Shown here in pieces: positions 46,617 to 57,400 of a DNA stretch of 64,000 nt. The notes under the pieces were generated by a model. It saw nothing but the letters and a program-made list of their open reading frames with translations, searched no databases and had not been told where the DNA came from. Source of the stretch: Erythroxylum novogranatense (taxonomy: Eukaryota > Streptophyta > Magnoliopsida > Malpighiales > Erythroxylaceae); contig CM057228.1 of assembly GCA_029891385.1 (NCBI GenBank), positions 54,151,783 through 54,215,782 on the forward strand. Reading direction: 5' to 3'. The translations under genes were made by a program, and so were the position numbers. Within the stretch, counting starts at the first letter, position 1. The number at the start of each line of letters is the position of its first letter.

Positions 46617-48320
46617 ATGGCACACAATAACCTAGCGGAAGAAGGTAATACTAATAACCGCCCTCCTTTATTTAATGGTACTAATTATTCTTCTTGGAAA
46701 AATCCTATGAAGTACCACATCATTAGCGGAGGAGTAGAATATTGGAAGATAATTATCTTCTGTCCATAACCACCGTTAAAAGAAAACGGTGAGTTAAAAA
46801 CAGAGCTAGAATATGACGACAATAACTGGAGGCAAGCCTACATCAATGCGAAAGCGATGAAGCTAATCTATTGTACTCTCACAGTTGAGGAAAGAAACCG
46901 AGTTAACTCGTGTACTAGCGCCAAAGAAATGTGGGAGAGACTTCGCATCACCCATGAAGGAACCAACCAAGTCCGGGAGACTAAAATCAACATGTTGCTT
47001 CATGACTATGAAATGTTTGTCGTGAAGGAAGGTGAGTCTATTTCAACTATGCTTGATCGTTTTGCAGAAATCATAAATGGATTAGGCAACCTTGGAAAGC
47101 ATATGACGGACAGTGAAAAGGTAAAGAAAATCCTTCGTTCACTACCGAAGGAATGGGATTCACAAGTCACTGCCATTATGGAATCCAAAGATCTCAATCA
47201 TCTGGAATTCAATGCCTTGGTGGGATCACTTATCAACTATGAGATTATTCTCAAATCCAGAGGAGGTAGAGGTAAGCCTCAAAAATCTATTGCTTTTAAA
47301 GCTAACACTTCTCTCGTTGATGAAAGTGATGAGGAAATAGATGAAGACGAGGAAGACAAAGAAATAGCGATGTACGCTAGAAATTTAAGGACGTTCAAGG
47401 GACTTCTCAAAAATTGAAGAAAAGAATTAAATGGCGGAAAACAGGGAGAAAGAAAGAGGTTTGGCGCGAAAAAAAAATCAAAAGGCTATGACGAAAAGAA
47501 AGGCAACGAAGAATGTTGGAGATGTGGAAAACGGGGACATCTCGCAAGAGAATGCAAAAGCTCATCCTCCACATCAAACTTTCAGAAAAATGACAAATAC
47601 GACAAAGGAAAAAGGAAAACTAGCCTGGTGGCAACTTGGAGTGATGAAGAGGATGCATATCAAAGCGATGATGAAAACAACCTGGCACTTATGGCAAAAA
47701 GTTCATCAAGTGATGATGAAAATGAGGTAACTTTCAATGACCAAGATCTAAGAGATTCTTTTGATGCTTTGCAAGCTGATTTTGAAGAAGCCATTGAGAT
47801 TAACAAAAAATTAAGAAAGAAAATACGAGAATTGGTCTCTGAAAATAGTGCCTTACATGAAACGATTGATGACTTAGATAGTCCTAATGAAGATCATTCT
47901 GCATGTCTTATTGAAAAAGAAAATCTTATTTGTGAGCTTGATAGACTTAGAAAAGAATTTTCGTATGTGGTTGGAAAATTCGCAAATGGAAACGAACAGT
48001 TTGAAAAATTGTTATCACTACAAAGATATTCTATTTCTAAATATGGATTAGGATATGACCCTTTTGATAGAGATTGCTCTTTAATTTCCAAATTCACTAA
48101 GGATGGAAAATTTGCTCAATGTGCTAGATGCTTGAAAGATGGTCACATAGAAATTGCCTGCAAGAGTACTAGAAGATGTCTTAAGATTAAGAAAATTTGG
48201 GTTATTAAAGGCACAATACCACCTAATGTGGTTTATATGGCTAACCAAAATGGACCCAAAATGGCTTGGGTACCTATAAGAAGAAAGAACGTTGATATTG
48301 TAGGTACAAGCAAGGGATGA
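46617..48320 (+). pseudogene. Copia B gag (two in-frame stops)
   Basis: One frame of 568 codons from ATG 46617, 13 bases after the PBS, to TGA 48318. It has two premature stops: TAA at 46767-46769 and TGA at 47415-47417. Landmarks: PPLFNGTNYSSWK near residue 15, TSAKEMWERLRITHEGT near 100, LDRFAEIINGLGNLGKHM, and SLPKEWDSQVTAIMESKDLN. A CCHC zinc knuckle, CWRCGKRGHLARECKS, lies at about 47514-47561, followed by an acidic region (DEEDAYQSDDEN), a predicted coiled coil (FEEAIEINKKLRKKIRELVS), and a second CCHC-like box, CARCLKDGHIEIACKS, near 48121-48168. The stops prevent full-length Gag from this copy unless read through. Confidence 0.9.
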
Positions 48321-48321
48321 A

Positions 48322-51300
48322 AGGCCGTCAAGCACTTGGTACATCGATAGCGGATGTTCAAGACACATGAGTGGAGACAAGAACCTTTTTGCAGAAATCA
48401 AACCAAAGAATCAAGGTTATGTCACTTTTGGAGACAACAACAAAGGTAAGGTCATTGGAATTGGTAAAGTGGGTAAGGAACCTTTGCCAACCATTGACAA
48501 TGTTTTACTTGTTGATGGATTAAAACATAATTTGTTAAGTGTCTCTCAAATTTGTGATATGAATTTTAATGTAAGTTTTGAATCATCACATTGCATGGTT
48601 AAAAAGGACGGTCATGTAGCTTTCATTGGTTTGAGACACGGAAATACATACATAGTAGATTTACATGATAGTTCGTTTAATGAAAAGTGTTTAGTGACTT
48701 TAGAAGAAAATGCATTTTTATGGCATAGAAAATTAGGACATGCACCTTTGCCTTTAATCTCTAAGCTTTCGAAAAATGACATTGTAAGAGGTTTGCCTAA
48801 AATAAGATTTGTTAAAGAACACTTGTGTGAATCATGTTTAAAAGGCAAACATGTTAGAGAATCTTTCAAACCAAAGAAAGAAATTTGCACATCTAGAATC
48901 CTTGAACTTGTGCATATGGATTTGATTGGACCATCTAGGCATGCTAGTGTTAGTGGAAAATTATATGTCCTTGTGATTGTAGATGATTTTTCTAGATTTA
49001 CTTGGGTAAGATTTCTTGCGAATAAAAGTGATGCCGTTAATGAATTTACCAAGTGGTGTAGATTAGTTCAAAATGAGAAAAATTTGTCGATCGTTGCAAT
49101 TAGAACCGATCATGGAGGAGAATTTGAATGTAAACCTTTCGAAAGTCTTTGCGACAAATACGGGATGGAGCACAATTTCTCAACACCAAGGACTCCGCAA
49201 CAAAATGGTGTGGTAGAAAAGAAGAATCGTTCTCTTGAAGAAATGAGCAGAACCATGTTAAATGAGTACAATCTTCCTAAATCATTTTGGGCGGAAGCAG
49301 TCAACACAGCATGCTACGTCATCAACAGGGTGCACTTACGAAGAGACAAAAATAAGACACCTTACGAGCTATGGAAAGGTAAGAAACCTAATATCTTTTA
49401 TTTTCATCCTTTTGGCTGTAAAGTTTTTATTCATAATAATGGAAAGAGCAATTTAGGAGAATTCGATTCTAAATCCGATGTTGGTGTGTTTATTGGTTAT
49501 TCTCAAACTAGTAAAGCTTTTAGAGTTTATAATAATATGACTAAATGTGTTGAAGAAAGTATACATGTTAAATTTGATGATATGATTTCACCCCCGAGAA
49601 AGGTTTGTTTTGATGATGATGCAGGAAGTTCAGGTAATAAGGTTGAAGAAATTGAATCCAAGATTGAGGAATTGAAGCTAGACGAAGAAAATCATGTACC
49701 CGACATTAAATCATGGGCAAAAGCAAAGAATCATCCTATGGAGCAAGTCATTGGTGATTTAAATGTTGGTGTAAGAACTAGGAGAAATATCTATGAGAAT
49801 ATGAGTAATTCAGCCTTCATTTCATTGGTAGAACCCAAAAATATAGAAGAAGCTCTTAAAGATGAAAACTGGCTTTTAGCTATGCAAGAGGAGCTTAATA
49901 AGTTCAAGCGAAATGATGTATGGGATTTGGTAGCTCCACCAAAGGACAAGACCATCATTGGAGTCAAGTGGGTAAATCGGATTAAATATGATGAGAATGG
50001 TGAAACGATTAAAAATAAATCAAGGTTAGTGGCTCAAGGATTTTATCAAGAAGAAGGCCTTGATTACAATGAGACATATGCTCCTGTGGCTCGTTTGGAG
50101 GCAATTAGGCTACTATGTGCATTTGCGTCTCATAAAAGGATCAAATTAAATCAAATAGACGTCAAGAGCGCATTTCTCGATGGGTATATTCAAGAGGAAG
50201 TCTATGTCAAACAACCGCTGGGATTTGAAGATCATGAGCATCCGGATTACGTCTACAAACTCAAGAAGGCACTTTATGGACTGAAGCAAGCACCTAGAGC
50301 ATGGTATGAGAGGTTAAGTACTTTTCTAACTCAACATGGATATGTTCGTGGTAAGATAGATAATACTTTGTTTATTAAACATGTTGATCATGATATGCTT
50401 ATTTGTCAAATTTATGTTGATGACATTGTGTTTGGTTCCACTAATGAATTTTTGTGTAAAGAATTTAGTGATTTGATGCAAAGTGAGTTTGAGATGAGTA
50501 TGATGGGAGAACTCAAATTCTTCCTTGGGTTGCAAATCCAACAACACAAAGACGACATCTTCATCCATCAATCGAAATATACGAAGGAACTTCTAAAGAA
50601 GTTTAAAATGGAAGGATGCAAGGTAGCAGCCACACCAATGGCAACAAATATGGTCTTGGAAAAATTTGAACATGAAGAGGATGTTGATCAAAAACTCTAT
50701 AGAGGTATGATTGGCTCTCTTTTGTATTTAACTGCCTCTAGACCTGATATCATGTTTGCTACATGTCTATGTGCAAGATTTCAATCCTGTCCTAAAGTTT
50801 CACATTTGAGTGCATGCAAAAGAATTTTTAGATATCTGAGTAGAACTGTCAATCATGGTTTGTGGTATCCTCGTTGTGATTCATTTGATTTGTATGCTTA
50901 TAGTGATGCTGATCATGGTGGTTGTAGAATTGATAGAAAAAGTACTAGTGGTTTGTGTCATTTCTTAGGATCATCTTTGATATCTTGGGCTAGTAAAAAG
51001 CAAGTTAGTGTAGCCATTTCCACTGCTGAATCTGAATATGTAGCAGCTAGGAGTACTTGTGCCCAAGTTCTTTGGATTAAACATCAATTGCTTGATTATG
51101 GTATTGTGGTTAAAAATATTCCTATTTATTACGATAATACCAGTGCAATTTGTTTAAGTAAAAATCCAATTTTGCATAGTAGAACAAAGCATATAGAAAT
51201 TAGACATCATTTTATTCGTGATCATTGTCTAAAAGGTGACATTTGTTTGAAGCATGTTTCTACTAGTGATCAATTAGCTGACATTTTTACTAAACCTCTT

Positions 51301-51366
51301 AAGGAAGATGTGTTTGTGAATATTAAATTAAGGTTAGGCGTGTGTGATTTAAATTCCTTTGGTTGA
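48322..51366 (+). CDS. Copia B pol polyprotein (protease, integrase, RT, RNase H), open
   Basis: Open for over 1,000 codons in a frame different from gag. The first ATG (48367) lies inside the protease, whose active site [13 protein letters not shown] is just upstream, so translation must enter from gag by frameshift or the frames were separated by mutation near 48310. Domains: protease 48334-48650; GAG-pre-integrase [18 protein letters not shown] with CESCLKGKH; integrase core [24 protein letters not shown] and [14 protein letters not shown], a complete DDE set; RT with [39 protein letters not shown] and [10 protein letters not shown]; RNase H with [19 protein letters not shown] and STAESEYVA; end FTKPLKED. 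All catalytic residues I checked are present. It is the only element in the window that could encode active enzymes. Confidence 0.93.
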   Translation, partial: RPSSTWYIDSGCSRHMSGDKNLFAEIKPKNQGYVTFGDNNKGKVIGIGKVGKEPLPTIDNVLLVDGLKHNLLSVSQICDMNFNVSFESSHCMVKKDGHVAFIGLRHGNTYIVDLHDSSFNEKCLVTLEENAFLWHRKLGHAPLPLISKLSKNDIVRGLPKIRFVKEHLCESCLKGKHVRESFKPKKEICTSRILELVHMDLIGPSRHASVSGKLYVLVIVDDFSRFTWVRFLANKSDAVNEFTKWCRLVQNEKNLSIVAIRTDHGGEFECKPFESLCDKYGMEHNFSTPRTPQQNGVVEKKNRSLEEMSRTMLNEYNLPKSFWAEAVNTACYVINRVHLRRDKNKTPYELWKGKKPNIFYFHPFGCKVFIHNNGKSNLGEFDSKSDVGVFIGYSQTSKAFRVYNNMTKCVEESIHVKFDDMISPPRKVCFDDDAGSSGNKVEEIESKIEELKLDEENHVPDIKSWAKAKNHPMEQVIGDLNVGVRTRRNIYENMSNSAFISLVEPKNIEEALKDENWLLAMQEELNKFKRNDVWDLVAPPKDKTIIGVKWVNRIKYDENGETIKNKSRLVAQGFYQEEGLDYNETYAPVARLEAIRLLCAFASHKRIKLNQIDVKSAFLDGYIQEEVYVKQPLGFEDHEHPDYVYKLKKALYGLKQAPRAWYERLSTFLTQHGYVRGKIDNTLFIKHVDHDMLICQIYVDDIVFGSTNEFLCKEFSDLMQSEFEMSMMGELKFFLGLQIQQHKDDIFIHQSKYTKELLKKFKMEGCKVAATPMATNMVLEKFEHEEDVDQKLYRGMIGSLLYLTASRPDIMFATCLCARFQSCPKVSHLSACKRIFRYLSRTVNHGLWYPRCDSFDLYAYSDADHGGCRIDRKSTSGLCHFLGSSLISWASKKQVSVAISTAESEYVAARSTCAQVLWIKHQLLDYGIVVKNIPIYYDNTSAICLSKNPILHSRTKHIEIRHHFIRDHCLKGDICLKHVSTSDQLADIFTKPLKEDVFVNIKLRLGVCDLNSFG

Positions 51367-51483
51367 ATTTATTTTTGCTACATTAAATGGTCAATATATG
51401 AGGCACATATGCAATTACATCCAAAGATTTCATCATCATGTTTTACACTTAGACTACTTTCTCTATTGATTTTTTATTGTGAC

Positions 51484-51732
51484 AAAAAGGGGGAGTAAGA
51501 TTGAAATTGATATTTGATTAAGGGGGAGTGAAGATTGAAATTGATATTTGATTAAGGGGGAGTGAAAATTTCATTGATTTGCGATTTTATTGATTTCTAT
51601 TTTAATCATTGATTTATAAATTAAGGGGGAGACAACCTAACCATCAAGACAAGGGAAACCTTGATCAAATTTTATGTCCTTCAAATTTCTTGTCAATTTC
51701 TACATATTTTGTCATTATCAAAAAGGGGAAGA
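51484..51732 (+). other. Cluster of five polypurine tracts upstream of B 3' LTR
   Basis: AAAAAGGGGGAG at 51484-51495, TAAGGGGGAG near 51520, 51554 and 51623, and AAAAAGGGGAAGAT at 51719-51732 directly before the LTR. Two of them are within a 34-bp tandem duplication (AGATTGAAATTGATATTTG...). Multiple PPT copies before the 3' LTR are a recognised Sirevirus trait. The rest of 51367-51733 is AT-rich and non-coding. Confidence 0.88.
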
Positions 51733-51733
51733 T

Positions 51734-52536
51734 TGTTGGACCAATGGTGGTTGACAAATTAAATCCCTTTATGTTTTGATAATAATAAAATATCTAGAAA
51801 TAGTTAAGAAATTATTTCAGGTATTATTCAATGAAAGGATTGTACAAATCAAGATGAGCAAGTGTCTAATCAATGAAGAATCAAGATGGGAGTTGTTCTC
51901 TAAGTGAAAAATGGCATAAAACATGAGGATTATAAAAGATTTGGTCGGATGTTACCATTGAAGGAAATACAAGTCGACTTACAAAGCACAAGTCGACTTA
52001 CAGATGAAGCAATGTCAATACAAGTCGACTTATCAAACACAAGTCGACCTATCGAGGACGACAAGTCGACTTACATGGTACAAGTTGACTTATTGGAGAG
52101 CGGAGATGAAACTTTTACGTAAATGGTTGAAACAAGTCGACTTATACATTCGACAAGTCGACTTATGGATGCACAATTTCAGCTCCAACGGTCCAATTTG
52201 ATAAAAATGGAATGGAGATTATCAAGGAACGGCTATATCCAATTAAGCAACGGCTAGTAGAGCTCCAACAACTATATTTCTTCAAGTATAAATAGAGGAT
52301 GATGGAAGAAGAGAAGATACAAGTTCTACTAGTTCAAATACTCTTATATTGCTTCAAATTGCTCACTATTGCTCTTATTTTGCTACAAATTGTATTGAGC
52401 ATTTGTTCTTCAATCTTTGTATTGTTTTACTTACAATTTGAGTGACTAGGTCACGTGAGGTAGGATTTGTGCCAGAAGACAAATCGAGTGTAAAGGTTGC
52501 TTAAGCCGGAAGTCAAGTGAAGTTGTAAAAAATTCA
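51734..52536 (+). mobile_element. 3' LTR of Copia B, 3'-truncated
   Basis: The first 803 bp of the LTR, matching 45552-46354, then an abrupt change to element A's LTR at 52535-52536 with a shared CA. The last 235 bp, including the CTTACA end, are missing, and so is the TSD. The palindrome array and TATA box (52287-52295) are kept. Confidence 0.92.
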
Positions 52537-53674
52537 AGTAATATTATCTACTCGTCTAACACAAGAGAATTAAAAGATAAGGGTTAGAGAATAGACGCTG
52601 CGATTTTATACTGGTTCACCCCAAACCTTGGGCTATGTCCAGTCCCCAGAGTTTTTTTGAGATTTCACTATACTGATCAACTTTACAAGTATCTTTCAAC
52701 ATGTAGAGCCTCTTTAGGTCTCTCTCACAAGGTATTTTTTATCAGCTATATTAGCCTCTCCAGGCTCTATCTTTCCTTTCTCTTTCTAAGAACAATATTT
52801 TTGAGCTTTCACGTTACAGATATATTCGCTCACTTCTTTTGCACTTTGAATACAGAATTTTTGCTAATATAAAAAATGTTCAAGAGTAATTCTCTATCTG
52901 TATGTATTTTTCAACTAGAACTAATATTTATAGCCTAAGTCTCCAACTGTCTTCTTCATAACTACTTCTTAATTTTTCTAGAAACAGTTATTAGATGAGG
53001 CCTGTAACTAACTCTAACTAAATAACTGACTGACGTTCTAGAATATCTTCCTTTTGTATCGTATGGAATAATTTTTCTTCTGTTACTACATTTCATTTGT
53101 TATTTCACTTCATCTTATGCTGCTGCATTTTGTCTTATGCTTCGACTTCGTCTTATGCTTCTTCTTATACTTCAACTTTGTCTAATGTTTCAACTTCGTC
53201 TTATGTTGCACTTCATCTTATGTTTCGACTTCATTTTATACTTTGACTTTGTCTTATGCTTTGTCTTATGTTGTACTTCGTCTTATGCTTCGACTTCGTC
53301 TTATTTCGTGCTTCGTCTTATACTTTGACTTCGTCTTATGCTACACTTCGTCTTATGTTGAGTTTCGTCTTATACTGCTGCACTTCGTCTTATGCTTCAA
53401 CTTTGTCTAATGTTTCAACTTCGTCTTATGTTGCACTTCGTCTTTTGCTTCGACTTTGTCTTATGTTTCGTCTTATGTTGCGCTTCGTCTTATGTTGTTG
53501 CGCTTCGTCTTATGTTGTTGCGCTTCATCTTATGCTTCGACTGTTGTTGCCTAAGTGTTACTTATATTTATCTACACACTTAAAAAACCCATCAAAATAG
53601 TTCATATATTTCTCATATTCTTATTATTTGATTGTCATCAAAATGAATAGAAGTGAAGTCCTCTTGACTTAACA
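52535..53674 (-). mobile_element. 5' LTR of Copia A, truncated by deletion
   Basis: Aligns with the left LTR of A from 28752 to 29739, so 176 bp at its inner end are lost together with the PBS and gag start. A TATAAATA box is at 52925-52932 (minus strand). The TTCGTCTTATG repeat occupies about 53110-53545, longer than in the left LTR. The outer end GACTTAACA at 53674 is followed by TSD ACACA. Confidence 0.9.
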
Positions 53675-53679
53675 ACACA

Positions 53680-55301
53680 CTCATCAATCTCAAAATTAAA
53701 ACTAGGAATATCGTCATTAACAACTTAAACTAACTTAGTTGTCAGATCACAAATTTTAATTTTAAGTTTGAATTTAAAACCCAATTGCACAATTATGCAA
53801 AATTGATAAATTAATCATTAAATTAATGCAAAAAAAATTCATAAACTTACACAATTTGATAATAGGCGTTTGTCAAAATGCAAATGTGTGCAAATTCAAA
53901 ATTAAATGCTTAAACATAAAAAAATTTTACTTTAGCATTATAACTCACTAACACGAATCTTTTAACTTACCAATTATGCATAATCTCATTAGATGCTCAA
54001 TCTTTCTATCCTAAAATACACTAAAACTAAAAACTTAAATAAACCTTATATTAACATCAAAACAAAAACAAATAACATTGACCTGAAAAGAAACTAAAAC
54101 AAAATTCATGGGTTGCCTCACATGTAGCGCTTATTTAACTTCATTAGAGTGACGTACCGTTTAAGTTTAAGGTGAAAAATATAAATTATGTTTTTGTAGC
54201 CTTACCATGGGTTCCATGACCTGTAATTAGGTTACCTTTTGCCGCTTAGCACCACGTTTCTCTTTTGGTTTATTCCTTTTGAATTTGTGGTAGTTCAAGT
54301 GGATCTTTAAATGTAGAATCCTATAAAACATCTGGACAAGACTTATTAGCTTCGATGGTATCCATAAATTAAAGATAATTATTATTGACATTAGAATTTC
54401 TAAATATGACCTCTTCATCCCTACCTTTAATGTTAACTTACCTTTGTCAACCTCTATAATTGAACTAGTAGTCACTACAGCCGAGGACGAGAGGTACTCC
54501 TATGTCCTTCTTTATGCTAAGAATTAAAAAGTTAGTAGAGAATATAAACTTATTAATCTTAACCAATAAATCTTCTACAATTTCCCTAGGATATTTTACA
54601 ATCTATTAATTGACCGCACATCCTAGTCAGTTCAAGTTCTTTTATTCCCAAGTTTTCAAACAAAGAAAAAGGCATCATATTTATGCTAGCCCTTGGTTCA
54701 ATTAAAGCCTTATATACTATTAAAGTACCAATTTTGCAAGGAATATAGAAACTCCTTAGATCCATTTGCTTCTCTGGTAGTTTGATTTTCTTATTTAAGC
54801 TATCCTTACTCATCATAACAGTCACCAACTTCTCTATTTCCTTATTTGTTGAATAGTTGCTCTTGTGAAGATTCTATATTATTAGGTATCCATAATAAAG
54901 ACTCAAAACATGGTAAGTCATCTTGAAATTGTTTTAAAAGATTAAGGAATCTATCTAATACCGTATCTAACAAATTCCTCTTTACTCTAGTAGGATATGG
55001 GATGGTAGATCAATATTCCTTGACTCTATCTAAGCATCATGCACCTTCAGCCTTTGAGTGACTCTCAGTAGTCACCTTCTTCTCTTTTTGGAGCTTCTTC
55101 TCACTTATTTAGGTCATTGCAATTATGTGCTCCTTTAGATTTGTTTATGTCATTCTAGGTAAACTTCTCTTTGGTCTTTTTGACACTATCTTTGCCAATC
55201 GATCGATTATAATCTCCAAATTGCATATGGATTCATCATTTTGCTCAAGTTCTGCTTTTAATTCTTGAATTAATTCTACTATCAACTCATTCATATCAGG
55301 C
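53680..55301 (-). pseudogene. Athila-like element F: gag end, protease, post-pol motif
   Basis: Left-facing. 55301-55010 reads MNELIVELIQELKAELEQND and LAKIVSKRPKRSLPRM, then TNLKEHIIAM, the end of Athila-type gag. 54828-54586 is retropepsin-like: YIPCKIGTLIVYKALIEPRASINMMPFSLF, where the family has D-L-G-A-S (the catalytic Asp region reads E-P-R). 54475-54430 reads IIEVDKGKLTLKVG, the protease end. Only about 80 bases further, at about 54110-54170 (minus strand), comes TTAAATAAGCGCTACATGTG followed by AGGCAACCCA, the block known after pol in Athila elements. RT, RNase H and integrase are therefore absent between them. 53680-54050 is AT-rich with nothing recognised. Confidence 0.68.
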
Positions 55302-57386
55302 TGTTGGAGTTATGTAAATATAGTGCCCTGGAAAGCAAGTGTATTTACATGTAACTTTATCTTCTTCAGTTACAGTTTTGAAATGAAAATATTTATTATT
55401 AATAAAACAAAAGAGTTTGGTTTTATCTGTATGAGCATTATATATCTGGTCATAAGGTACCAAGATTCATTTGTAAGTAATATACATATACATAGAGATG
55501 TATGGGAAACATGTATATTATTAGAATCTGAATTAATTGATTCACAGTTGAATAATCAAGTTGGTCGTTTGATTATGGTTTAGACTGTAGTGTTGCGATT
55601 TATCTCCATATAAGTAAAGGAGTTTACTTAAAGGGAATGATGAGTTTCATATCATGATAGTAGTAGACTATCGATAATGGCACTATTAAATGAATCTGGA
55701 ATAAAGTATGTTTTCAAGAATAAAGTGGGCCGTTACTTTAATCTTAAAACATACAACTTAAGCATTCGCTTATTATGAACCACAATCTTGATGAGTGGTG
55801 AACTCATATGTGTTTCATTATAATTCTTGATATGATCGGAATGGATTTTTACAGGGTATTAATCCAGTTTCTGCATGTTGGAATTATTAATTGAAACATG
55901 TATCAGGGAACATTCACTCAAATAAAGAGTTTATAGTGTTATCATCTCTTCAGATATTTTAAGGAGATTTGGTGATTAAATGGCGCGATGAGTTTGATGG
56001 ACTAGCTACCCATCAAGTCTTAACACTAAGATGAGATCTTATGTGTTAATCACCATATAAAGTAAAATGAGAGATCTAAAAGGAAAAACCAACATAAGGG
56101 CAAAACCCTTTGTTGTGCGGATGGCTATAATAAGGTTCTAAATAGGGTTTGCAATTGGACATATTCTCATAATATTTAATAATTCAAGAGTTCAACTAAT
56201 TGTCTTTAGTGGAATGACATTTAGTTAATAAGCTAGAATTAATTCAATGAGATTGAATTATTTACGGGCTTATTGGAGCTTGAATTATCAAGGTCCAATA
56301 AGATTCCCCACTTGGCTTTAAGGAAGGTTATCAAGCTAAGTAAGAAGTAGTTTGGAGGCTTTAGAAGTCCATAATTGAATGATGGGCTTATACTAATTAA
56401 TGGTTAATTGGAAGCCCATATGTTCATTTAGAAATGGGCTTGTTTTGGTTTAATGTAATTGATTAGATTAATTATATTAAAACAATTTTTTTTAATGGAG
56501 AAGAAGCAATTTCGAAATTGTGTTAGGTTAGATGTGTAACCACATTTGACATTAAAATACTAAATAAAGATGGTCTTTATTATGGTTCATCATTATTAAA
56601 TGGAGTTATGAACTTACCATTAAATGGTTTAATGGTTGGCTTTTAATGTTGGCATGTAACCTATTTGCATTCATTAGATTAAAGATGAAAGATGTGCATT
56701 AGATGGACCATCTTCCTTCTTTCTTCTTGCCAAAACCGAAATGGGTATTCAATTATAGGTTATGGTCTTTTCAAATAGCCATTTTAAAGATAAATGAAGT
56801 AAGACTCATTTATTGGCTATTTGATGAGTGATTAATGTAAGTGATGCATTGGATGCCTCTCACTTTTCCATTCATGCATATTTCGAAATTGAGATGTAAG
56901 AAAGGGTTCTTGCATGGTTTTAGGCATTCTCTCCTTTCATGCAAGGTAGAACCGAAATTCCTAAGTGAAAGAATTGAAAGAGTTTCAATTTTGGTTCTTC
57001 TTCTTCTAAGAAAATCTCCTCCAAATATTTCTTCTCCTTTCCCACCAAAGGATTTTGTTAACCTAGTTGTCCTTGAAGAATAAGTGGTAAATCTAATTGG
57101 TTGAGGATACTACAACAAGGAAGAAGATAGATTGCTAAAGGAAATGACTCAAAGGCAAAGGATTTGGATATAAGAAGGAGAGGATAGCAATGAGGATTTA
57201 AAGTCAGAGCGAAGGAGTCGGTAATTCCTTTTATCTTGTTCTTGGTTTTATTATCCTTATACCATATCATGTATAGATTAGCATGTTGATTTGGATATAT
57301 TGCTTCCGCTGCAAGATGATTTCTTAAAAAGTTTTGAAATCTATCGTTTCTCCATACTAAGCATGCTTTCTTTTTCCGATCCAACA
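55302..57386 (+). mobile_element. 5' LTR of Copia G
   Basis: 2085 bp, TGTTGGAGTTATGTAAATA to GATCCAACA, directly followed by a PBS. Its first 1.25 kb is repeated at 62766-64000. It starts inside F's gag at 55302. Short open frames (55323-55583, 56841-57083) show no recognisable protein and lie inside the LTR. I found no distinctive palindrome array in this LTR. Confidence 0.92.
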
Positions 57387-57388
57387 AT

Positions 57389-57400
57389 TGGTATCAGAGT
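57389..57400 (+). other. Primer-binding site of Copia G
   Basis: TGGTATCAGAGT, one mismatch from the consensus of the other elements, two bases after the LTR end. Confidence 0.9.

Larger units (their letters stand above)
45552..52536 (+). mobile_element. Sirevirus-type Copia element B (whole), nearly intact
   Basis: A right-facing element inserted in A's gag: 5' LTR 45552-46589, PBS, gag, pol, a cluster of polypurine tracts and a 3' LTR that is truncated at 52536. The 5' and 3' LTRs differ at about 13 positions over 803 shared bases by eye, so it is young compared with its neighbours. Its right TSD is lost because the last 235 bp of the 3' LTR are deleted together with part of A. Confidence 0.93.
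28576..53674 (-). mobile_element. Sirevirus-like Copia element A (whole), host of H and B
   Basis: Left-facing element bounded by TGAAGTAAATCAC (28576) and GACTTAACA (53674) with a perfect TSD ACACA at 28571-28575 and 53675-53679. Read right to left: truncated 5' LTR (52535-53674), gag remnant, protease, integrase, RT split by Gypsy H, RNase H, a long 3' accessory frame, PPT, 3' LTR (28576-29739). Copia B is inserted in gag. PBS and gag N-terminus are deleted at the B/A junction (about 52535). Without H and B the element keeps about 9.2 kb, large for Copia and consistent with a Sirevirus with an extra 3' frame. Confidence 0.88.

Noticed and set aside
771..57400. tRNA-like matches (TGGTATCAGAGC) at six places
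   Set aside because: They are primer-binding sites complementary to initiator tRNA-Met, not tRNA genes; no cloverleaf surrounds them.
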